Assembly: GCA_034687125.1 (NCBI GenBank)
Contig: JAQGBZ010000568.1
Location: forward strand, 1-30,829
Origin: Neelides folsomi
Taxonomy: Eukaryota > Arthropoda > Collembola > Neelipleona > Neelidae
Direction of reading: 5' to 3'
Length of the DNA: 30,829 nt
Shown here one piece after another: positions 23,194 to 30,829 of the stretch (the first letter of the stretch is position 1; the number at the start of each line of letters is the position of its first letter). A model generated the notes under the pieces. It saw only the letters and a program-made list of their open reading frames with translations, searched no databases and was not told where the DNA came from. The position numbers were made by a program, and so were the translations under genes.

Positions 23194-23261
23194 TCAATCA
23201 ATCCACTTCGATCGGCCATCCTTTATCATCCTTATAAATATTTCTCTAACTTAATGTTATT

Positions 23262-23345
23262 ATGAAGCCTCCAATGACCTATAAAATAATTGAGAATACT
23301 CAAGAGGGATTCTCGGCAAAGTTAAAAAGAAAAAAATTTCAATAA
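23262..23345 (+). CDS. Possible 27-aa ORF behind a core promoter
   Basis: ATG at 23262, about 70 bases after the predicted start site, opens a 27-codon frame beginning MKPPMTYKIIENTQEG and ending in a Lys/Arg-rich tail before TAA. I recognise no family. It could be a micropeptide, the first exon of a gene I cannot join, or chance. Only the good TATA-initiator arrangement makes it worth listing. Confidence 0.25.
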   Translation: MKPPMTYKIIENTQEGFSAKLKRKKFQ

Positions 23346-24678
23346 TAAAAACTCCAAAAATATGAGAGCCGATTCTAAATAGGCAACCAAAATTATTAAA
23401 TTAAATGATATATATAAAACAAAACGAAGGAAAATATTACCCACTAATTTTATTGAGACTTTTCACCATTACCCATAGGTACCTGTTGTGAACAAGCAAT
23501 CCTTAATGAGTAAATGGATATAGCCTCCTCCCTAAAAAATAAAGACCGAGTGATCCTGAATACAATTTCTCTGGCTTTTATAGGTAATCATAAGTTAGAA
23601 TTCAATAATAGCTTATATAAATATTGTTATTATTACAATGAATCACTTAGAGTTAACAAAGATTGAATCATTTATTTGTGAATATATAATATTGTATGTA
23701 TGTACCTATGTACTATTATGTGGGTAAATTTAAAGATAATGAATAAGAAAGTTCAAAGTAGAAAGATGCAATTTATTTGTGTAAAAGAAGAAAATAGGAG
23801 AGAAATGAATAACTTTTAATAAAGATTAAAATTAACTGTAATTTAAGCACTTGAGGTCGACGTTAATCTTTAAAGGTCTAACGAGTTCTGATGGTTCACA
23901 ACAATGACTAATCCTAAGTATTCAAATAATTATAGCTATATCTATATACCATAGCAAATATAATGGGATTTTTTAGAACTTATAAATAAGTGCTTATGTA
24001 CGTAGGTATAATAAAACTAATTAACTTAAATTGAATCGATTTAAATGAATTATTAAATTACAAATATTTGGCTATATATTGTGTGGGTATGATAGTTTCA
24101 TAAAACACTTAAATAAAATTAAAATATTATTAAACACTGCTTGATGTCTTGAGGTATCTCAAGATGAAGTTGTGAAATTTTTTATAGCTGTGAACAATTT
24201 TTTTTAATATTATGCATGAATGATGCTAGAACATATGATGAATAAGAAATTAACGGTGACGAAGATACCTTCATGTTCGACGTTACGCATTATAGAATTT
24301 TCACTCACAAATTAACTTGTTTAAATAACCAAGATAAATAATCAAGATGTATAGATACACACAGATCTGTAATACTGTAATTATACTTAAATGTCTATTA
24401 ACTTCATATAGATGTGTACTTAATAATCGTAAGATTAATAATCAACCGCTTCTCTTAACTTATGAAACTATATAAAATCTATAAATTAACTGCTGTAATA
24501 TTTTATTTAAAATGTTAAAATTGTATTGCATTGCAAAAATCCTTAGTAATAGTAAATATTTATTTGTTGTGCGACAGATTTTTATTTATCTTTATAAATT
24601 TATGTAACTTTATCATATTTATATAACAGAGCACTTTTGACGTATTTATTGTTTATAAATTACTTTAATTTGTTAAAA
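23346..24678. other. Long AT-rich intergenic stretch
   Basis: No coding sequence was recognised on either strand. TCTTGAG-GTAT-CTCAAGA near 24143 is a small perfect hairpin. The right end is the downstream flank of the IR pseudogene. Confidence 0.5.
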
Positions 24679-26872
24679 TTATCGAATAAAATTTTCTAAA
24701 AAATAAATAAAGAATCCGATTACGTATCCAATTATGGGAATAATAAATAAAGAGCCAATGTTGGAATTAAGCATTTGAGGAGTAAAACCATTTTCACCCG
24801 ACATATTATGATTAATTGGTTTTTGCAGTTGGTTAAAATTCCAACGATTTAAAATTACTTCTGAAAGCTTTTTCTTGCAAATTCTTCTCCAAAATTGATA
24901 TAGCCCTCTTTCAAAAAATCGTTCAAATAAATCCGGAATATATTTTGATTGGAAATTTGCAAAATGCCAAATTTGATTTGTTTCAAAATATTTAATTTTT
25001 CCAAATGCGGGATTTGATGCTCGTTTTGATTGTAAAATAATATTATTATAAATATCTAATCCTTCAGAATCTCCAAAAAGCGCAACTTTTTCTTTTGCTA
25101 CCAATTGACTAAACTCTGTGCTGTCATTTTCCCTTTTCAGAACTCCCAACAATGGAACTATAATCCTTTTATTGAGTGGAATTTTCGAAGTTTAAATTCA
25201 TATAAACACACGATCCATCAACGAGGCTGACATAACTTAATCGAAGTGTTATGAGAAAAACAGATTCCGGAATATTTGATAATTTTAAACAATCCATTTC
25301 AATTGTTGTAGAAATATTCTCTGAATAAAGAAATTTTGCAAAGTAATCAGCAATTGGATCATTATTTAACATGTTTGAATTAATTCCAGTGATAAATGAT
25401 TTATAAACTTTGTATTTTCCGGCTAAAAGGTCCGAAATTAATTCAGGCTGCTTAATTATTGGTGGAGCTACCAAATGAGTCACTACAGTACTTTTATATA
25501 AATTGCTCAAAACGACGCTCATTAGAAACCAAAAAGTCAAAGGTGAAATTAAAACTCGATTAATCATTTTTAAATTCCGCGCCTTTTTCCCAAACGGCTG
25601 TTCCAATAAAATTGCATAAACATTCATTGAAGAGTTCCAATTTAATATTTTAAAATTTTTCAAATAAATGTAAGAAGTCAACAGTGCGCATGTCAAGTAG
25701 CTGAACGAAATTGAAATCCAACATAAAGTACTAAATGCTGAAATAAAATGACCCATTTGAATTCCTGTGTTTTCTTTATAAAATGTCAAAAAATTTTGAC
25801 ACGTAGTTTCAACAGTCACGTGATATTCAAACATTCTTATATTATATTCCAATATTTCATATAAATCAGAATTATATATATTTGCATAAGAAGAAGAAAT
25901 GGTAATTTTTTCAGTGTTGAATTCAAACAATTTAATTGAATTGAAATATTCCGAACTTGAATTTTTCTCTTGATTCAAATGATCATTTAAAATTTCAAAT
26001 AAAACTAAAAATTCTCTTGTTGTGTCCCATTGGGTTTTTCTCCCTGAAAGTTCTTGAAAGCAAATTTCATACGAATGATCAGTTTTTAGTTTAGGAATTT
26101 TAATGTGAGCATATTCGGCTAAAAAATGAGATTTATAAATGAAATTTTTATCAAATAATTTTCCCAATTGGTGAAATGCTTCATTCATAAATGTCTTCCC
26201 TTCAATTTTATTGTTACTTAAATTCAACGTATGATTTTTCTCATATAAAACTACCCTTGACTTTTTACATGTTATGCATAAAAAATCACTTTTAATTTCA
26301 TTTGTTGAAATTTTATAGTTCTGATGTAAAAACGCTATCCTGTTGTTATTATCGATCCTCAATTGATAATGTTCAAATGTTTGGATAATATTTTCAATTT
26401 CGTTTTCCTCATTAGATAAAACAAAAATTGAACAATCCAAAATTGATTTCCAATATAAAGGTAACGCAAAATTAAAACAAAAGTTAAAGGGTTGGCATAC
26501 AATAGTCATACTATAATGTGGAAGAATATGCTTCATATCGATTTCCAAATTTGAATTAAATAATAAGAAAAATTTAACCTGGCAAGTTTTCATAGAAAGA
26601 AAATTAGCCCTAGAATAATTTCTTTTATTGAGGAAAGAAAGCAAACCCGACGAAAAAGAAATAAACCAATGGGGTTCAATAATTAAACTCAAGTCAAAAT
26701 CCAAATTTAAATTTTGATTTGGCAAAATTTCAATTGAACACGAATTGAAAGTGTTTATAAAATTGGTAGTCGTTTGAGTGATTTTTGAAGGAATATAATT
26801 GATTTCAATGCTGTAAATTAAATCAGTAAAAAAGACTAAACGCATGAAATTTATTATAATTATTTGAATCAT
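24679..26872 (-). pseudogene. Intronless ionotropic receptor, frameshifted
   Basis: A close paralogue of the intact gene at 28098-30287, read from ATG at 26872. It has a signal peptide (MIQIIIINFMRLVFF...), S1 lobe, M1 (GHFISAFSTLCWISISFSYL), pore zone (NVYAILLEQPFGKKARN), M3 (LSNLYKSTVVTHLVAPP) and M4 (IPIIGYVIGFFIYFL). The frame breaks at about 25186. Against the intact copy, two bases are lost between NLNF and KIPLNKRIIVPLLG, giving a stop 17 bases later (25169-25171), after which the correct frame continues to 24679. Everything else is open, so the lesion is recent or an assembly error. If real, the truncated product would lack part of S2 and M4 and could not form a channel. Confidence 0.85.
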
Positions 26873-27406
26873 TATATTTTGACAAAATTGGTGTCAGGTT
26901 TAGGTTCGCACCTTAATATTAAAGCATTAACTTTGAGCTTTTGAGTTCAATTTCAATAAATAATTAAATTATTTATTTATTTCTATATTAAATTTAGAAA
27001 TCAATATTTCATCTACATACATTAACGATAAGTAAGATTTATCAGTACTTTTGCAATGTTATTCGGTGTGTAATTTTGTTAAATGTCAAACTTCAGTCTC
27101 GAGATCAAAACACATATATTATTCATATATTAAATGATGTGTAAATTACTATAAATATTTCTTGTATATATATTATACATACATGTTAACATTGAAATGA
27201 CTAGGTGGGTTATAGTAACTTAAGCTAGTTAACTTTTACTGGATAGCTTGTTCTTTTAAAACAATTATATTAAGCCTGAGTATCTTTATAGTGAATACAA
27301 AATTTTTTACTGATTTGTATAGAATATTTATGATATTTATGAATATGTAAATTTAAGAAATACTAAACAATAATTTTATTAAATATGTATATTTTTAAAT
27401 ACATTT
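26873..27406. other. Intergenic sequence between IR copies
   Basis: AT-rich. The stretch near 26985-27010 (ATATTAAATTTAGAAATC) resembles 30532-30556 upstream of the intact paralogue, so some 5' flank was duplicated with the gene. Nothing else is recognised. Confidence 0.5.
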
Positions 27407-27650
27407 GAAAACAGCATGGTGTTAATTTATATGATATTTGAAGCTCAATTTTTTAACTAATGTTATCTAAATCAAATAAAATTTTCTAGGATACAAAAAA
27501 AGAATCCAATTACATATCCAATAGTTGGAACAATAAATATTGACACAATATTGGAATTAAGCTTTTGAGGAGTAAAACATTTTTCATCTTTAAACTTCTC
27601 ATTAATTGGTTTTTGAAGTTGGTTAAAACTCCAAAGATTTAAAATTCCCA
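27407..27650 (-). pseudogene. 3' end fragment of a third intronless IR
   Basis: 27479-27650 is an almost exact copy of the last 60 codons or so of the neighbouring IR gene (GILNLWSFNQL to TIGYVIGFFFCILE). 27407-27478 resembles that gene's 3' flank at 28036-28110. Homology stops abruptly at 27650 inside a codon. No upstream part of the gene is present, so it is a remnant of an unequal exchange or a truncated tandem duplicate. Confidence 0.85.
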
Positions 27651-27743
27651 AGTCATATCATGACAAATTATTAAAACATGATCAATACTTTAGGGTGAAA
27701 GTGCTAAGATATTTAGTCGTCTAAGCGTCTTATTTAAACTGTA

Positions 27744-28008
27744 TGTTGAATGGAAGGTATTGATTTATAAAAACAATCAGTATATTTTATTACTTAAATA
27801 GAAGAAACCTAAAACACAACCAACTCGGAATGCGGATAAGAGAAAGTGGAGAGAGTAAAACTCAAACAAGAGTTCATATTACTTCTTACACTCATCCATG
27901 ACGTTACATTACTCCACTCTCATCTGTGATACAAAACTCCTCCTTACACAATCCTCATCCTTAATCAATTTATTACTTAAAACTCCAACGCTCGCTAGAA
28001 CTGCTACA
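27744..28008. mobile_element. Possible solo LTR between the duplicated 3' ends
   Basis: The unique segment between the two duplicated 3' ends contains a block starting TGTTGAATGG and ending CTGCTACA, that is TGT...ACA, as LTRs do. A TATAAAAAC motif lies near 27772. It is GC-richer than its surroundings. I found no target duplication or primer binding site, so this is a weak call. It may be unrelated filler. Confidence 0.25.
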
Positions 28009-28097
28009 TAATAAAATAATCACATTAATAAATGATTTTGAAAACAACAGCATGTTTTTATTTATGTTATTTAGAATTTACCTTTTTGATAATATTA

Positions 28098-30287
28098 TCA
28101 AAATCGAATAATTTTTTCTAGGATACAAAAAAAGAATCCAATTACATATCCAATAGTTGGAACAATAAATATTGACACAATATTGGAATTAAGCTTTTGA
28201 GGAGTAAAACGTTTTTCATCTTTAAACTTCTCATTAATTGGTATTTGAAGTTGGTTAAAACTCCAAAGATTTAAAATTCCCTCTGAAAGCTTTTTCTTGC
28301 AAATTCTTCTCCAAAATTGATAAAGCCCTCTTTCTAAAAATAGTTCAAATATATCCGGAATATATTTTGATTGGAAATTTGCAAAATACCAAATTTGATT
28401 TGTTTCAAAATATTTAATTTTTCCAAATGCGGGATTTGATGCTTGTTTTGATTGTAAAATAATATTGTTATAAATATCCAATCCTTCAGAATCTCCAAAA
28501 AGCGCAACTTTTTCTTTTGCTACCAATTGACTAAACTCTGTACTGTCATTTTCCTTTTGGAGAGCTCCTAACAATGGAACTAAAATTAATTGATTTATTG
28601 GAATTTTTGTATAATTCAAATTTGTAAAAACACACGTTGCATTATCGACATAACTATATCGAATTGATTTTAGAAAAATCGATTCAGGAATATTCGATAA
28701 TTTAAAGCAATGGTCATTGATTGATGAGTCTATTTGATCAGTAAATAAATAATTACGTAAATATTCAGCAATAGGATCATCGTACATGTAAATACTTGAT
28801 TTAATTCCAGTTATATAAGTTTTGAAAACTTTGTAATTCTCGACTAAAAGGTCTGAAATTAATTTTGGTTGTTTAACTCCAGGTGGAGCTACCAAATGAG
28901 TTACAACAGTACTTTTATATAAATTGCTCAAAACAGCGCTCATCAAAAGCCATAGAATTAATGGACCAATTATAACCAAATTTACAACTTTTAAATTCCG
29001 CGCCTTTTTCCCATACGGCTGTTCCAATAAAATTGCATAAATATTCATTGAAGAATTCCAATTTGTGATTTTGAACTTTTTAAAGTAGATGTAAGAAGTT
29101 ATCATTGCGCATGCCAAGTAGCTGAAAATAACCGCAGTCCAACAAAAACCACTAAATGCTGAAATAAAATGACCCATTTGAATTCCCGTGTTTTCTTTGA
29201 AAAATGTTAAAAAATTTTGACATGTTGTTTCAACGGTCACGTGATATTGAAACATTTTAAAATCATACAATTGTCCTTCGTTTACATCAGAAACAGAAAT
29301 CGTTGAATAAATAATGTTCATTCTATCAATATTAAATTCAATCAAATTATTTACATTGATATATTCAGAACTAATGTTTTTTAATTGATCGTTTATAATT
29401 TCAAATAAAACTAAAAATTCTCTTGTTAAGTCCCATTTGTGTTTGTTCCCTGAAATTTCTTGAAAGCAAATTGATTCTCCTTTTTCATACGAATGATCAG
29501 TTTTTAAATCGGGAATTTTAATGTAAAGATATTCTCCCAATGGTCCAGATTTATAAACAAAATTTTTGTCAAATAATTTTCCCATTTGATAAAATACATC
29601 ATTCATAAAGATTTTTCCTTCAATTTCATTATTACTCGAGCCAAATGTAAAGATTTTTTTGAATAAAATTACTTTAGATTTTTTACATGCGATGCAAAAA
29701 AATTCAATTCGAATTTCCTTTTCAGTATCGATATAATTTTGATATAAAAATGCTATTTTGTTGTTGTTATCGATTCTTATTGAGGAATTTGATAAAATTC
29801 TGACCAAATTTATATTTTCATTTGTCTCATTTGATAAAATAAAAATTGAAAAATCCAAAACTGATTTCCAAAATGAAGGATATCCGGTATAATAATTAAA
29901 ACAAAAACAGAAGGGTTGGCATGATATATAAGAAAAATTGTAATGCGGAAGAATGTGTTCCATATCGTGGTTTAAACTTGAATTGAATAATAATAAAAAT
30001 TTGACTTGGCAAGTTTTCCTATAAAGAAAATTTTCCATTGAATAATTTTTTTTATAAAAGAACGAAATTAAATCCGACGAAGAAGAAATGAACCAATGGG
30101 GTTCAATAATTAAACTCAAGTTAAAATCCAAATTTAAACTTTGTGATGGCAAAATTTCAATTGAACACGAATTAAATGTGTTGATAAAATTAAGCGTCGA
30201 ATCTGAGATTTTTGAAGAAATTTGATTAATTTCGATACAGTAAGTAAAATTAGTTAATATAATTAATGCTATAATTATTCTAACCAT
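28098..30287 (-). CDS. Intronless divergent ionotropic receptor, 729 aa
   Basis: Single open frame from ATG at 30287 to the stop at 28098. Residues 1-17 (MVRIIIALIILTNFTYC) form a signal peptide. An N-terminal domain follows with several cysteines (CQVKF, CQPFCFCF, CIACKK). M1 is about 374-403. The pore zone is about 415-430 (NIYAILLEQPYGKKARN), and M3 about 434-464 ends SNLYKSTVVTHLVAPP, replacing the SYTANLAAF signature of glutamate receptors. S2 is about 475-690, and M4 about 702-724 precedes a very short tail. The layout (S1, M1, pore, M3, S2, M4) is that of arthropod divergent IRs, which are often intronless, lineage-specific and gustatory. The ligand is unknown. Agonist-contact residues cannot be assigned with confidence. 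Same strand and 1.2 kb from its frameshifted paralogue. Confidence 0.85.
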   Translation of the reverse strand: MVRIIIALIILTNFTYCIEINQISSKISDSTLNFINTFNSCSIEILPSQSLNLDFNLSLIIEPHWFISSSSDLISFFYKKNYSMENFLYRKTCQVKFLLLFNSSLNHDMEHILPHYNFSYISCQPFCFCFNYYTGYPSFWKSVLDFSIFILSNETNENINLVRILSNSSIRIDNNNKIAFLYQNYIDTEKEIRIEFFCIACKKSKVILFKKIFTFGSSNNEIEGKIFMNDVFYQMGKLFDKNFVYKSGPLGEYLYIKIPDLKTDHSYEKGESICFQEISGNKHKWDLTREFLVLFEIINDQLKNISSEYINVNNLIEFNIDRMNIIYSTISVSDVNEGQLYDFKMFQYHVTVETTCQNFLTFFKENTGIQMGHFISAFSGFCWTAVIFSYLACAMITSYIYFKKFKITNWNSSMNIYAILLEQPYGKKARNLKVVNLVIIGPLILWLLMSAVLSNLYKSTVVTHLVAPPGVKQPKLISDLLVENYKVFKTYITGIKSSIYMYDDPIAEYLRNYLFTDQIDSSINDHCFKLSNIPESIFLKSIRYSYVDNATCVFTNLNYTKIPINQLILVPLLGALQKENDSTEFSQLVAKEKVALFGDSEGLDIYNNIILQSKQASNPAFGKIKYFETNQIWYFANFQSKYIPDIFELFLERGLYQFWRRICKKKLSEGILNLWSFNQLQIPINEKFKDEKRFTPQKLNSNIVSIFIVPTIGYVIGFFFCILEKIIRF

Positions 30288-30543
30288 TATTTTTTATGCG
30301 TTTCAATTATTTTGAATTAATTATATGAATTTAAATATGTTTAATGAGTTGAAACTTGAAATATAATAATATATTTATTTTCTATTCAACTGGTCTAATA
30401 AATTAATTTTATAAAGTGCAATAATATTTTATAATAAATATTACAATATACTCTTAAGTTATATTATTTTACCGTATTTTAGAGCTTTGAATTTAAGTAA
30501 ATATTATAAAGTATACTATGTATTTTTTTTAATATTAAATTTG
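30288..30543. other. 5' flank of the intact IR gene
   Basis: AT-rich with no clear TATA-initiator pair. Partial similarity to the flank of the paralogue begins near 30532. Confidence 0.5.
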
Positions 30544-30588
30544 AAATCAATATTTCATTAACATTAAGTGTTAATGAAATATTGATTT
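30544..30588. repeat. Perfect 20-bp inverted repeat
   Basis: Arms AAATCAATATTTCATTAACA (30544-30563) and its exact complement (30569-30588) surround a 5-base loop. The left arm is part of sequence shared with the flank of the neighbouring IR copy near 26997, and the right arm is not, so the palindrome arose after the duplication. Confidence 0.9.
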
Positions 30589-30635
30589 ATGCCTATGCAC
30601 AATATCCATTAAAACAGATATAGTGTATAGGCATA
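30588..30635. repeat. Second inverted repeat, TATGCCTATRCAC
   Basis: TATGCCTATGCAC (30588-30600) is mirrored by GTGTATAGGCATA (30623-30635) with one mismatch and a 22-base spacer, directly abutting the perfect hairpin. Confidence 0.75.
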
Positions 30636-30673
30636 AACATAGATTTTCCCCAAATTTAGTCATTAATGTGCAT

Positions 30674-30829
30674 ATCGGGTTGACGTGTCGGGTGAAATTG
30701 TCGGGTTGATGTGTTGGGTACAATTGTCGGGTCGAAATGTGTCGGGTCTGGAGTATGTCGGGTCGTCGGGAGTAGAGTATGTTAGATAGGTCTTTTAATG
30801 TAAATGTCGGGTGTCGGGTCTGGTGTATG
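30674..30829 (+). repeat. TCGGGT-rich array, cut by the window edge
   Basis: About nine copies of TCGGG(T), mostly as TGTCGGGT, occur at irregular spacing from 30675 to the window end, in DNA much richer in G than its surroundings. No reading frame is suggested. It is probably a degenerate minisatellite or the edge of a repeat element. Confidence 0.7.

Overview
The window looks like nuclear DNA of an AT-rich arthropod. Genes are split by short GT..AG introns, many only 50-150 bases long, and there are divergent ionotropic receptors (IRs), a chemoreceptor class restricted to protostomes. The gene content (prolyl 4-hydroxylase alpha fragments, an anoctamin-10 relative, local IR duplication) fits a hexapod, possibly a springtail. 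That last step is inference, because no species marker is present. No ribosomal RNA, tRNA or CRISPR array was recognised.

Layout. 1-3450 is repeat territory. It holds two hAT-like non-autonomous elements with 8-bp target duplications, a TA-flanked hairpin MITE, a decayed C2H2 zinc-finger gene on the minus strand (split by one of the hAT-like elements), and an island of CCATGGTT motifs. 3754-4335 (-) is a three-exon gene for a small secreted protein with a SUEL-lectin-like half-motif. 5775-6790 is a palindrome-rich nested repeat containing an element with a 9-bp target duplication. 7049-8125 (+) is a broken copy of the catalytic end of a prolyl 4-hydroxylase alpha gene. 8329-10705 (-) is a four-exon CAP-Gly gene (671 aa). 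11643-12515 (+) is a broken N-terminal end of a prolyl 4-hydroxylase alpha gene. 13094-15352 (-) is a three-exon gene for a secreted Asn/Gln-rich protein (630 aa).

16702-19595 (-) is an anoctamin-10 pseudogene with four in-frame stops that has lost most of its membrane core. 19793-22489 (-) is a nine-exon IR gene (623 aa) whose reading frame closes exactly across all eight introns. 23160-23345 (+) has a core-promoter-like signal and a tiny ORF. 24679-26872 (-) and 28098-30287 (-) are two intronless IR paralogues. The first carries a frameshift and the second is intact (729 aa). A partial third copy of their 3' end lies at 27407-27650. The window ends in a perfect hairpin and a TCGGGT-rich array that runs off the edge.

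How the pieces relate. The three IR loci share one strand and probably form part of a chemoreceptor cluster mixing an intron-rich lineage with an intronless, recently duplicated lineage. Four CDS models look intact besides the intronless IR, namely the SUEL-like, CAP-Gly, Asn/Gln-rich and nine-exon IR genes. Their splice phases were checked by hand and each gives a whole number of codons. The rest of the window is dominated by gene death and by small DNA transposons.
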